Source: Bacteroidales bacterium
GTDB taxonomy: Bacteria; Bacteroidota; Bacteroidia; Bacteroidales; JALTDM01
Assembly (NCBI GenBank): GCA_026996635.1
Contig: JALWKH010000036.1
Span: forward strand, 1 to 7,971
Reading direction: 5' to 3'
DNA length: 7,971 nt
Shown: positions 1 through 7,284 of the stretch, in pieces
Layout: every line of letters begins with the position of its first letter
Position numbering within the stretch: position 1 is the stretch's first letter
Position numbers and translations under genes: made by a program
The notes under the pieces: model-generated
Databases searched by the model: none
The model's input: only the letters and a program-made list of their open reading frames with translations
Told to the model about the DNA's origin: nothing

Positions 1-45
1 AAATATTCGTTTTTGTTAATCTTAAGTATAATCCCAAATTATTTA

Positions 46-53
46 TACCTTTA
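46..53 (+). promoter_or_regulatory. Weak candidate -7 element upstream of the GNAT-like gene
   Basis: TACCTTTA matches five of the six fixed bases of the Bacteroidetes -7 consensus TAnnTTTG and would place a start of transcription about 10 bases before the ATG at 71. No well-spaced TTG -33 element is seen. A second near match, AATATTTG at 59-66, lies too close to the start codon. The 70 bases before the gene are AT-rich and show nothing else. The real promoter could also lie left of the window. Confidence 0.2.
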
Positions 54-70
54 TGGCAAATATTTGAGAT

Positions 71-1192
71 ATGGCTGTTGAAATAAAAGAAGTTGAAAGC
101 AAAAAAGACATAAAGAACTTCGTAAACTTTCAGTTTGATTTATACAAAGACGAAAAAAAATGGGTTCCGCCCATAAAGTCGGACGAAATAAAAGCGCTGA
201 TTCCCGAATACAATCCCGCTTTTAAGTTTTGTGATGCTAAATTTTATTTGGCGTACAAAAACGGTAAAATTGCAGGCAGGGTAGGTGCAATAATCAATAA
301 TGCGTATAATGAAAAGACGGGTGAAAAGTATGTGAGGATTTCACGTATTGAATTCATCGATGACGAAGAAGTGTTTGATGCACTGATAAACAAAGTGATA
401 GAGTTTGGCAAGAGTAAGGGAATGACCAAAATCCACGGCCCACTCGGTTTTACTAATCTCGACACTCAAGGTATGCTTATCGAAGGTTTTGAGTATTTGC
501 CTTCCATTGCATCCGTGTATCACAAAAGTTATTATAAAAAGCATTTTGACCGCTTGGGATTTGAAAAAGAAATAGACTGGGTTGAGTTCAGGCTTACTCT
601 TGTGGAACAAGCCATAACCAAAGCAAAACGCGGTGCCGACTTGCTCAAGCGACGTTATGGTTTCAAGGTGTTGAGGTTTACGGATAGGAAAGAAATGTTG
701 AAATATGCTCCGAAGATTTTTGAAATATTGAACGATGCTTTTTCCGATTTGCCGTTTGTGGTGCCTTTCGACAAGGAAATGGCGGATTTTTATACCAAAA
801 AATATTTCAGCATCCTGAATCCGTCTTATGTCAGGGTAGTGCTCAGTAAAGATGATGAAGTGATAGGTTTTATTGTCGGGTTACCGTCACTGTCGGAAGC
901 TATGCAAAAAGCCAAAGGCAGGCTGTTCCCGTTCGGGTTTATTCATATTCTTAAAGCATTGAAACATCCCAAAGTAATAGATCTGTTGCTTACCGGAGTG
1001 GCAAAAGAGTACCATAATAGCGGTGTTGCAGTTATGCTTTTTGCCGATTTGCAAGACCAAATGATAAAAGAAGGTATCTACACAATGGAAACAACGGGTG
1101 TATTTGAAACAAACGGCAATGTAATATCAAACTGGAAAAATTACGACCACATCCAGCACAAAAGAAGAAGATGCTTTATTAAAGACATTTAA
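71..1192 (+). CDS. GNAT-like N-acetyltransferase family protein, function unknown
   Basis: 373 residues. From memory of the family, it matches a widespread conserved protein annotated as N-acetyltransferase, sometimes misleadingly as 'GTP cyclohydrolase'. Visible landmarks are the N-terminal pattern LYKDEKKWVPPI (24-35), GPLGFTNLDTQGMLIEGF (123-140) and a C-terminal block ending HKRRRCFIKDI (363-373). The second half resembles a GNAT fold: DDEVIGFIVGLPSL (261-274) looks like the central beta strands. EYHNSGVAVMLF (313-324) sits where the acetyl-CoA pyrophosphate loop (R/Q-x-x-G-x-G/A) is expected, but has His315 at the first position. There is no signal peptide or membrane segment, so it is probably cytoplasmic. 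The ATG at 71 gives the usual MAVEIKEV-type start, though no Shine-Dalgarno is visible. Its stop overlaps that of the convergent lolD. Family assignment is firm; acceptor substrate and catalytic activity are unknown. Confidence 0.8.
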   Translation: MAVEIKEVESKKDIKNFVNFQFDLYKDEKKWVPPIKSDEIKALIPEYNPAFKFCDAKFYLAYKNGKIAGRVGAIINNAYNEKTGEKYVRISRIEFIDDEEVFDALINKVIEFGKSKGMTKIHGPLGFTNLDTQGMLIEGFEYLPSIASVYHKSYYKKHFDRLGFEKEIDWVEFRLTLVEQAITKAKRGADLLKRRYGFKVLRFTDRKEMLKYAPKIFEILNDAFSDLPFVVPFDKEMADFYTKKYFSILNPSYVRVVLSKDDEVIGFIVGLPSLSEAMQKAKGRLFPFGFIHILKALKHPKVIDLLLTGVAKEYHNSGVAVMLFADLQDQMIKEGIYTMETTGVFETNGNVISNWKNYDHIQHKRRRCFIKDI

Positions 1193-1842
1193 TCTATTAT
1201 CACACCGTCTTTTATGTGAAAGATTTTGTCGGTTGATTTGGCAAGGTCAAAGTTGTGGGTAACTATAATTATTGTTTGGTTGAATTCTTTTTGTAAGTTT
1301 TTGAAGAGAGAGAAAATTTCCGCCGTGTTGTGTGAATCCAGGTTGCCGGTTGGCTCGTCAGCAAGCAAGATAGACGGTTTTGTGATAATAGCCCTTGCTA
1401 TTGCGACCCTTTGTTTTTCGCCGCCGCTCAGTTGGTTGGGTTTATGATGCAATCTGTTTTCCAATCCCAGGTAGCTCAAAATTTCTTTTGCTTCTTTTTC
1501 GGCATCTTTTCTTTTAATGCGTTGGATAAGCAGAGGCATCATTGCATTTTCCAAGGCGGTAAATTCCGGCAGTAAGTGATGAAATTGAAAAACAAAGCCT
1601 ATTTCCCGATTGCGGAATTTAGATAATTCCTTGTCTTTAAGGTTTTTAATGTCAACACCGTTAATTATTACTTTACCTTCGTCAAAGTTTATGAGTGTAC
1701 CTATGATTTGGAGAAGTGTAGTTTTGCCTGCACCGCTGGCACCAACAATTGAAACGAATTCGCCTTTTTTTACAGAAAGGGAAATGCCCTTGAGAACTTG
1801 AAGTTGCCCGTATGATTTTTTTACACCGGTTAATTCAACCAT
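1189..1842 (-). CDS. lolD: LolD-type lipoprotein-releasing ABC transporter ATPase
   Basis: 217 residues, the normal length of a lone ABC ATPase of the LolD/MacB/FtsE group. Visible motifs are Walker A GASGAGKT (34-41), Q-loop Gln86, signature LSGGE (138-142), Walker B ILLADEPTGNLD (158-169) with catalytic Glu163, and H-loop His196. The stretch FQFHHLLPEFTALENA (85-100) is the pattern I associate with LolD. Known role of the family: LolD powers LolC/LolE at the inner membrane, extracting mature lipoproteins and passing them to the LolA chaperone. The ATG lies one base after the lpxA stop (TAA-A-ATG), so it is probably co-transcribed and translationally coupled with lpxA. No permease gene is in the window. 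ATPase identity is near certain; LolD rather than a MacB-type partner is inferred from the motif and the envelope-gene context. Confidence 0.85.
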   Translation of the reverse strand: MVELTGVKKSYGQLQVLKGISLSVKKGEFVSIVGASGAGKTTLLQIIGTLINFDEGKVIINGVDIKNLKDKELSKFRNREIGFVFQFHHLLPEFTALENAMMPLLIQRIKRKDAEKEAKEILSYLGLENRLHHKPNQLSGGEKQRVAIARAIITKPSILLADEPTGNLDSHNTAEIFSLFKNLQKEFNQTIIIVTHNFDLAKSTDKIFHIKDGVIID

Positions 1843-1843
1843 T

Positions 1844-2638
1844 TTATTCCGTTAATGTATCGGGTGTATTCCCGCGAATAATACCACGCTTGGAATTTCT
1901 GATGAAATTGATAATCTCGTCTCTTTCCACACTCACTTTCAGGTTTACTTCGATGTATTCCAACGCTTGGCTAACATTCATATTACTGTTGTAGATAAAC
2001 CTGTAAATATCTTGGATTTCGTTTATTTTTTCGATAGTGAAGTTCCTGCGGCGCAATCCGATTGAATTAACACCTTCGTATCTTAAAGGTTCCCTGCCGG
2101 CTTTGATGTATGGGGGAACGTCTTTTCTAACGAGTGAACCGCCTGAAATAATGCTGTGTTTCCCAATGCGGACAAATTGGTGTATAGCGGAAGAACCGCC
2201 GATGATTGCCCATTCGTCTATTTCCACTTCACCGGCAATTTGCACATTGTTAACGATGATTGCATGGTCTTTTACCACACAGTCGTGAGCTACATGGACA
2301 TAAGCCATTAGCAATACATTGGAACCTACAACTGTTTTGCCTTTCGACTTTGTACCTTTGTTTACCGTTACAAATTCGCGGATAGTTGTGTTGTCTCCTA
2401 TTTCCACATAGGTTTCCTCACCTTGGTATTTCAAATCTTGGGGAATAGCGGAAATAACTGCACCGGGAAAAATTTTACAGTTTTTGCCTATCCTGGCACC
2501 TGACATAATAACCGCATTACTGCCAATCCATGTCCCTTCTTCAATAACAACATCCTTGTCAATGGTTACAAACGGATCAATTACAACATTTTCCGCTATT
2601 TTGGCATCCGGATGAATATATGCTAAAGGTTGTTTCAT
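1844..2638 (-). CDS. lpxA: Acyl-ACP:UDP-N-acetylglucosamine O-acyltransferase LpxA
   Basis: 264 residues, close to the 262 of the E. coli enzyme. It catalyses the first lipid A step, moving a 3-hydroxyacyl chain from acyl carrier protein to the 3-OH of UDP-GlcNAc in the cytoplasm. Residues 1 to about 185 are hexapeptide repeats forming a left-handed beta helix, followed by a helical C-terminal part. The catalytic His118 sits in AYVHVAHDCVV (112-122). GGSSAIHQF (147-155) and RKDVPPYI (171-178) are strongly LpxA-like, and NSIGLRRRNF (191-200) matches the LpxA C-terminal signature. Counting from His153 (E. coli His160), the acyl-length ruler Gly173 of E. coli aligns with Gly166 here, which predicts acceptance of long chains. 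The start is 3 bases past the lpxC/fabZ stop, consistent with one transcript. LpxA rather than LpxD is clear from length and motifs. Confidence 0.96.
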   Translation of the reverse strand: MKQPLAYIHPDAKIAENVVIDPFVTIDKDVVIEEGTWIGSNAVIMSGARIGKNCKIFPGAVISAIPQDLKYQGEETYVEIGDNTTIREFVTVNKGTKSKGKTVVGSNVLLMAYVHVAHDCVVKDHAIIVNNVQIAGEVEIDEWAIIGGSSAIHQFVRIGKHSIISGGSLVRKDVPPYIKAGREPLRYEGVNSIGLRRRNFTIEKINEIQDIYRFIYNSNMNVSQALEYIEVNLKVSVERDEIINFIRNSKRGIIRGNTPDTLTE

Positions 2639-2641
2639 AAA

Positions 2642-4048
2642 TTACTTTGCTTTTACTGGTTTTCTGCTTATCATTGCTGTGAGTTCACCTTCTATAACGA
2701 GTTGTCCGTTTACAAATCCTTCTCCTTTCATTGTTGCAATGCCTCTCTTAATCGGAGATATGAGTTCCAGCCTGAAAACAAGCGTGTCTCCCGGTACAAC
2801 TTTTTTCTTAAATTTAACTTTATCAACTTTTAAGAAATATGTTAAATAATTTTCGGGATTATCCACAGCTTCCAGCAATAAAATTCCTCCCGTTTGTGCC
2901 ATTGCTTCTATCTGGAGAACACCCGGCATAACAGGTTCGTCGGGGAAATGGCCAACAAAAAACGCTTCATTCATTGTTACATTCTTCATTCCGATAACAA
3001 CATTGTCGGTCATCTCCAATATCTTATCTACAAGTAGGAATGGAGGTCTGTGTGGCAATATCTTTTTAATGTCGTTTATGTCAAAAACAGGATCCTTGCT
3101 TAAATCAACTTCAAAAGGCAATTTCCTTGCTTGTTCTTTTTCGTAAATATCCAATAATTTACGTCCGAATTCTATATTTACCGTATGTCCCGGCTTCATT
3201 GCTATAATTCTGGCTTTCAGACGTTTGCCAAGTAATGCGAGGTCGCCGATTAAATCTAATAGTTTATGACGAGCAGGTTCGTTAGGATAATGTAATTCTA
3301 CATTATTCAATATTCCCCTGTGTGGAGCTATGTCTAAATGTGGTTTATGGAATAAATCGGCAATTCTGTCTACTTCTTCTTTAGAAACTTCATTATCAAG
3401 AATAACTATGGCATTATCTACATCACCGCCTTTTATAAGGTTCTTTTTATACAAGTATTCAAGTTCTCTGAAAAATACAAAAGTCCGTGCTTTGGAAATT
3501 TCTTGGGGATAGTCTTTTATATTGTTCAAAATTGCATATTGGTTGGCAATTACGGTTGAATTATAGTCAATAAGAACGTTTACGCTGAATTTTTCATCGG
3601 GGATAGCTATTAGTTCGATGTTTTGTTCTTTGTTGGTATATCTTATAATTCTGGAAAGGGTGAAAAATTTTGCAGGTTCCGATTGCTCTTTTATTCCTAC
3701 GCTCAAGATTTTTTCAACAAATGGATAAGCACTTCCATCCATTATTGGTATTTCCGGGCCGTTTACTTCTATTAGGGCATTGTCGATTTGACAACCGTAA
3801 AGGGCAGACATTAAATGCTCTACCGTAGCAACGGAATAGTCTTTGTTTTTTAATATTGTTCCCCTTTCTGTATGAGTAACATATTTAATGTTTGCAGGTA
3901 TCAAGGCATTGTCTCCTAAATCGGTTCTTTTGAAAACAATACCGTGATTTGGAGGTGCAGGTAAGACTTTGATTTTGGTTTTTACACCGTAGTGTAAGCC
4001 CACTCCTTCTAATTCAAAAGCTTCTTTAATAGTGTTTTGATATTCCAT
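2642..4048 (-). CDS. lpxC/fabZ: Bifunctional UDP-3-O-acyl-GlcNAc deacetylase / 3-hydroxyacyl-ACP dehydratase (LpxC-FabZ fusion)
   Basis: 468 residues holding two complete enzymes. Residues 1 to about 305 are LpxC, the zinc-dependent committed step of lipid A synthesis. Its landmarks are VEHLMSALYG (76-85) with general base Glu77 and zinc ligand His78, ARHKLLDLIGDLALLG (259-274) with ligands His261 and Asp265, and KPGHTVNIEF (285-294) with His288. A short linker leads to FabZ (about 322-465), a hotdog-fold dehydratase of fatty acid elongation. There PHRPPFLLVD (332-341) and GHFPDEPVMPGVLQIEAMAQ (366-385) carry the catalytic pair His367 and Glu381. All key residues are present in both halves, so both activities are expected. 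The two enzymes draw on the same 3-hydroxyacyl-ACP pool that LpxA uses, so fusion may help balance phospholipid against lipid A. The fusion is characteristic of Bacteroidetes and relatives. It is probably transcribed from its own promoter in the 130-bp gap upstream, and is followed closely by lpxA. Confidence 0.97.
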   Translation of the reverse strand: MEYQNTIKEAFELEGVGLHYGVKTKIKVLPAPPNHGIVFKRTDLGDNALIPANIKYVTHTERGTILKNKDYSVATVEHLMSALYGCQIDNALIEVNGPEIPIMDGSAYPFVEKILSVGIKEQSEPAKFFTLSRIIRYTNKEQNIELIAIPDEKFSVNVLIDYNSTVIANQYAILNNIKDYPQEISKARTFVFFRELEYLYKKNLIKGGDVDNAIVILDNEVSKEEVDRIADLFHKPHLDIAPHRGILNNVELHYPNEPARHKLLDLIGDLALLGKRLKARIIAMKPGHTVNIEFGRKLLDIYEKEQARKLPFEVDLSKDPVFDINDIKKILPHRPPFLLVDKILEMTDNVVIGMKNVTMNEAFFVGHFPDEPVMPGVLQIEAMAQTGGILLLEAVDNPENYLTYFLKVDKVKFKKKVVPGDTLVFRLELISPIKRGIATMKGEGFVNGQLVIEGELTAMISRKPVKAK

Positions 4049-4081
4049 AATATGTTAAAATTGTTATATTTTTCGGCAAAG

Positions 4082-4089
4082 CAAAATTA
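4082..4089 (-). promoter_or_regulatory. Candidate Bacteroidetes -7 promoter element for lpxC/fabZ
   Basis: On the minus strand this reads TAATTTTG, an exact match to the TAnnTTTG -7 consensus of the Bacteroidetes primary sigma factor. It would start transcription near 4076, giving a leader of about 27 bases before the lpxC/fabZ ATG at 4048. A TTG at the usual -33 spacing is not evident, which lowers confidence. It lies in the 130-bp gap after pcm (4049-4178), the longest non-coding stretch in the window. I see no terminator or structured RNA in that gap. Confidence 0.5.
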
Positions 4090-4178
4090 CAATTTATATT
4101 TTATATGGCTGTCTTATTTGCCCAATTTTTTGGTAAACACGGTGATAGATTGGAAGATATAAGGGTGTAGTAAGTGTT

Positions 4179-4853
4179 TTATTCAGTACCTTTTATCATT
4201 GGTACAAAAAGGAATGTCCCGAATGTTTCTTCTTTAATTTTACCTTTCTTTTTAGTGAATTTTGTCATTATTTGGTAGTTATCTCCCACAGGTGCTACCA
4301 GCAATCCGTTCTCTCCCAGTTGATCAAAAAGTGTTTGGGGTATTTCTTTTATTGCCGCTGTTATGATAATCCTGTCAAACGGTGCTTCATCGGGAATACC
4401 TTTGTATCCGTCACCGTAATAGCAATAAATTTTTGGATGAACCGGGAAAAACTCCAGAAGTTTTTCTTGTTGTAACAATTCCGATGTTTCTACATAAAGT
4501 TCTTTATGTCTTTCTATTGTATGTACTTCTGCACCGAGAAATGCCAATACTGCGGCTTGGTAACCCGAACCTGTTCCGATTTCAAGCACTTTTTTGCCTT
4601 TGACGGGCATTAGCAATTCTGTTTGGAAAGCTACTGTGTAAGGTTGTGAGATGGTTTGATCTTTATCTATTGGCAAGGGTCTGTTTTCATAAGCCCTGTC
4701 GGCATAAGATATGTTTACAAAAAAATGCCTCGGAAGCGTTTTTATTGCTTCCAAGACATTTGGGTCTTTTATTCCTTGGTTTTCAATTTCTTTTACAAGC
4801 TGTTCGCGGGCACCCCTGTAGTGTGGTTTGTCTTCCCACTCGCGTATTATCAT
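4179..4853 (-). CDS. pcm: Protein-L-isoaspartate O-methyltransferase
   Basis: 224 residues, slightly longer than the usual 205-215. The family transfers methyl from S-adenosylmethionine to isoaspartyl residues in aged proteins, starting their repair to aspartate in the cytoplasm. The N-terminal family block is [20 protein letters not shown] (54-73), with the conserved [10 protein letters not shown]. The SAM-binding motif I is [15 protein letters not shown] (89-103). [20 protein letters not shown] (147-166) covers the adenine-side and post-motif regions, and GTFLFVPM (212-219) resembles the family's closing strand. The start ATG overlaps the fbp stop in ATGA (4850-4853), so translation is probably coupled to fbp. 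No Shine-Dalgarno is needed or seen. The pairing with fbp has no obvious metabolic logic. Identification is confident; isoaspartyl specificity is inferred from the motifs. Confidence 0.94.
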   Translation of the reverse strand: MIIREWEDKPHYRGAREQLVKEIENQGIKDPNVLEAIKTLPRHFFVNISYADRAYENRPLPIDKDQTISQPYTVAFQTELLMPVKGKKVLEIGTGSGYQAAVLAFLGAEVHTIERHKELYVETSELLQQEKLLEFFPVHPKIYCYYGDGYKGIPDEAPFDRIIITAAIKEIPQTLFDQLGENGLLVAPVGDNYQIMTKFTKKKGKIKEETFGTFLFVPMIKGTE

Positions 4854-5863
4854 TTTCCGGAAAATTCTTTGTTAAATTCAATGGCTTTTTTTACCATATT
4901 TTTTGAACCTACATAAAACGGCACTCTTTGATGCAATTCTGTAGGTTTAATGTCCATTATCCTGTTCCCGTTTCCGTCCACTGCCATTCCGCCTGCTTGT
5001 TCGGCTATAAAAGCAATCGGGTTGCATTCATACAGCAACCTTAATTTTCCGTTAGGTGCTTTATCAGTTTCGGGATATATAAAAATTCCACCTTTTAGCA
5101 AGTTCCTGTGAAAATCTGCCACGAGAGATCCTATATATCTTAAGCTGTAAGGTCTTTTGGTTGCCTTGTCGGTTTCTTGGCAGTATTGTATGTATCTTCT
5201 TACGCCTTCGGGGAATTGGAAATAATTACCTTGATTTATTGAGTAAATTTTACCGTCTTCAGGTGTTTTTACAACTTCTTCGGTCAAACAGAATTCGCCG
5301 ATTGAGGGATCAAGAGTAAAACTTGTTGCTCCCAGTCCGGTTGTGTAAACAAGCATTGTGGAGCTTCCGTAAATTATGTATCCTGCTGCAACTTGTTTAT
5401 TACCGGGTTGCAAAAAGTCTTCTTTGGTAACCGGCTTGCCCGGTTCGGATACTCTCCTGTAAATTGAAAATATTGTTCCTATTGATACATTTACATCTAT
5501 GTTTGATGAACCGTCCAATGGATCCATACAAACTACATATTTGCCGTTAAGAGACATTTCGTCATCCAAAATTACAATGTCATCATTTTCTTCCGAGGCT
5601 ATTCCTGCACATATACCTGTGCTTTTGAGGGCGGCAATAAATTGATCATTAGCATATACATCCAGCTTTTTCACTTCTTCGCCTTGTACGTTTACATCTC
5701 CGGTTTCTCCCAAAATATCAATAAGACCTGCTTTGTTTACTTCACGGCTAACGATTTTTGCCGCTACTCCAATGTGCATTAATAACCTGGACAAATCACC
5801 TTTGGCATACGGAAATGCCGATTGTCTTTGAATAATAATTTCATCAAGTGTATATACTTTCAT
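4850..5863 (-). CDS. fbp: Class I fructose-1,6-bisphosphatase
   Basis: 337 residues, the standard size for the class I enzyme. It hydrolyses fructose 1,6-bisphosphate to fructose 6-phosphate in gluconeogenesis, using divalent metal ions. Metal ligands are visible in ASEEND (89-94, Glu91/Glu92), DPLDGSSN (114-121, Asp114/Asp117) and Glu279 of LLYECNP. The substrate-binding region includes [12 protein letters not shown] (243-254) and [16 protein letters not shown] (264-279). The N-terminal segment [20 protein letters not shown] (17-36) fits the family and supports the ATG at 5863. The gene heads the minus-strand block, diverging from the aspartate kinase gene across 82 bases, and overlaps pcm by 4 bp at its 3' end. 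Whether AMP inhibits this form cannot be judged by eye. Class II (GlpX) and inositol monophosphatase are excluded by length and by the DPLDGSSN block. Confidence 0.96.
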   Translation of the reverse strand: MKVYTLDEIIIQRQSAFPYAKGDLSRLLMHIGVAAKIVSREVNKAGLIDILGETGDVNVQGEEVKKLDVYANDQFIAALKSTGICAGIASEENDDIVILDDEMSLNGKYVVCMDPLDGSSNIDVNVSIGTIFSIYRRVSEPGKPVTKEDFLQPGNKQVAAGYIIYGSSTMLVYTTGLGATSFTLDPSIGEFCLTEEVVKTPEDGKIYSINQGNYFQFPEGVRRYIQYCQETDKATKRPYSLRYIGSLVADFHRNLLKGGIFIYPETDKAPNGKLRLLYECNPIAFIAEQAGGMAVDGNGNRIMDIKPTELHQRVPFYVGSKNMVKKAIEFNKEFSGK

Positions 5864-5945
5864 TGTAAAACGCTTTTAAAAAAATGTTAAATCTGCCCGC
5901 AAATTACGAAACTTTTTTGATATTTGCAGTACAATAGATTGAAAT
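5864..5945. promoter_or_regulatory. Divergent promoter region between fbp and the aspartate kinase gene
   Basis: These 82 AT-rich bases must hold the promoters of two divergent genes, but neither is a clean consensus match. On the plus strand GATATTTG (5919-5926) fits five of the six fixed bases of TAnnTTTG. On the minus strand TAATTTG (5900-5906) has the right halves with one spacer base missing. No operator-like palindrome is apparent. The regulatory role follows from gene orientation; the exact elements are guesses. Confidence 0.4.
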
Positions 5946-7208
5946 ATGAAAATTTTTAAGTTTGGCGGATCGTCTATTCATAATACATCGCATATCAGGA
6001 ATTTCGGAGAAATAGTAAAACGATTTTCGGATGATGAAATTCTTATTGTAGCTTCGGCTATAGATAAAACTACCAATAACCTTGAACTTCTGCATAAGTA
6101 TTATGTGGAGAATAAAGAAGAGTTGCTTAAAAAGCAATTTGACAGGATTAAGAAGTTTCATTACGGAATAATAGAGAACTTGTTTGATAAGAATGATAAT
6201 CATACTGATTGCAAGTTGAAAATAGATACCGTTTTTTTTGAACTTGAGCAAAGATTATTTACTCCTTTTTCAGGTGATGAGGACAAAGAGTATGATGCAA
6301 TTGTATCGTTCGGAGAATTGCTTTCTACAATAATTTTGAGTAAGTATTTGCAAAGTATCGGTGTTGATAATTTATGGCTTGATGCAAGAAGTGTGATAAA
6401 AACGGATGCAAATTACCGTGATGCTTACATTGTTTGGGACAAAACTGAAACGCTGATAAATAAGGCTGTTGATTTCGGTAAAACAAAGAAATATTTGACA
6501 CAAGGGTTTATCGGTTCGGATGAAAACGGCAATACTACAACACTCGGCAGGGAAGGGTCGGATTTTACGGCTTCAATTTTCGGGTATGCTCTCGGTGCCG
6601 AAAGCGTAACAGTGTGGAAAGATGTTGACGGTGTGTTTAATAAAGATCCGCACAAATACAGTGATGCCAAAAAAATAGAAGAGTTGTCGTATCACGAAAC
6701 CATAGAGCTTTCATATTACGGGGCGCAAGTGATTCACCCGAAAACAATTAAGCCGTTGCAAAACAAAAAAATTCCGCTTTTTGTCAAATCATTTTACAAA
6801 CCTGACGAAAAAGGGACTTTGATTTATACGGAAAACCAAAAAAACTTACCGCCAATTTTCATTGAAAAACAAAACCAGACTTTGCTTACCATTTATCCGT
6901 TGGACTTTTCTTTTATCGTGGAAAAGCATCTGGAAAGACTGTTTTTTTTGCTGGCAAAGTATAAGATAAAGACATCTTTGTTGCAGCACAGTGCCATTAG
7001 TTTTTCTATTGTGTTTAACGACAATTACAAAACATTTCCCGATTTGGTTGAGGAACTGAAAAAGGAATTTAAAGTGCTGTATAATACCGGATTAACGCTT
7101 GTTACCATTAGGCATTATACTGATGAACTTTTGGCGGAAATTACATCGGGTAAAGAAATTTTTATAGAACAAAAAACCAGAAAGACCGCAAGGTTTGTGC
7201 TAAAGTAG
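5946..7208 (+). CDS. lysC: Aspartate kinase, monofunctional
   Basis: 420 residues. It phosphorylates L-aspartate with ATP, the entry step to lysine, diaminopimelate, threonine, isoleucine and methionine. The amino-acid-kinase domain (1 to about 290) shows KFGGSS (5-10), SFGELLS (121-127), TLGREGSDFTAS (199-210) and VWKDVDGVFNKDP (223-235), covering ATP and aspartate binding. SYYGAQVIHPKTIKPL (256-271) is also family-typical. The remaining 120 or so residues match the position of the paired ACT domains that bind amino-acid inhibitors. There is no homoserine dehydrogenase domain, unlike ThrA or MetL. The ATG at 5946 places the KFGGSS strand at the usual distance from the start; no Shine-Dalgarno is present. 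Two T8 tracts (6232-6239 and 6942-6949) lie inside the frame. Which end product inhibits it cannot be told from sequence. The symbol is used in the general sense for a stand-alone aspartate kinase. Confidence 0.93.
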   Translation: MKIFKFGGSSIHNTSHIRNFGEIVKRFSDDEILIVASAIDKTTNNLELLHKYYVENKEELLKKQFDRIKKFHYGIIENLFDKNDNHTDCKLKIDTVFFELEQRLFTPFSGDEDKEYDAIVSFGELLSTIILSKYLQSIGVDNLWLDARSVIKTDANYRDAYIVWDKTETLINKAVDFGKTKKYLTQGFIGSDENGNTTTLGREGSDFTASIFGYALGAESVTVWKDVDGVFNKDPHKYSDAKKIEELSYHETIELSYYGAQVIHPKTIKPLQNKKIPLFVKSFYKPDEKGTLIYTENQKNLPPIFIEKQNQTLLTIYPLDFSFIVEKHLERLFFLLAKYKIKTSLLQHSAISFSIVFNDNYKTFPDLVEELKKEFKVLYNTGLTLVTIRHYTDELLAEITSGKEIFIEQKTRKTARFVLK

Positions 7209-7261
7209 AATATTTATATACTTGTACTTGTGTTTTCGGGTAACAAAAGAAATAAATAATG

Positions 7262-7269
7262 TAAATTTG
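7262..7269 (+). promoter_or_regulatory. Candidate Bacteroidetes -7 promoter element for the methyltransferase gene
   Basis: TAAATTTG is an exact TAnnTTTG match 15 bases before the methyltransferase ATG, implying a very short leader of roughly 10 bases. No TTG is found at the normal -33 spacing; the nearest, at 7228-7230, is too far upstream. It lies in the 76-base gap after the aspartate kinase gene, in which I see no hairpin terminator. The methyltransferase may therefore have its own promoter as well as read-through from upstream. Confidence 0.45.
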
Positions 7270-7284
7270 TAGAAAAGTGATTAA

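Noticed and set aside
1189..1842. MacB- or FtsE-type identity for the ABC ATPase
   Set aside because: No fused or adjacent permease and no ftsX are present, and the FQFHHLLPEFTALENA segment fits LolD better; the alternative is kept only as a minor possibility.
4118..4138. Possible hairpin TTTGCC...GGTAAA in the gap upstream of lpxC/fabZ
   Set aside because: The stem is short, AT-rich, needs a G-U pair on one strand and has a mismatch on the other, and no T tract follows in the direction of pcm transcription, so it does not look like a terminator or operator.
4646..4916. Two overlapping plus-strand open frames of 86 codons across the pcm/fbp junction
   Set aside because: They lie opposite conserved coding sequence of both genes, contain no known motif and have no promoter-like element.
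5904..6251. A 115-codon open frame on the minus strand inside the aspartate kinase gene
   Set aside because: It is antisense to the well-supported KFGGSS-bearing kinase domain, has no recognisable domain, and is rich in Phe, Ile and Lys as expected from the complement of AT-rich coding DNA.
7220..7231. Tandem repeat ACTTGT-ACTTGT after the aspartate kinase gene
   Set aside because: Two copies of six bases in AT-rich DNA are easily due to chance; no further copies or nearby palindrome support a binding site.
7209..7284. Intrinsic terminator for the aspartate kinase gene
   Set aside because: No GC-rich stem followed by a T run could be found in this gap.
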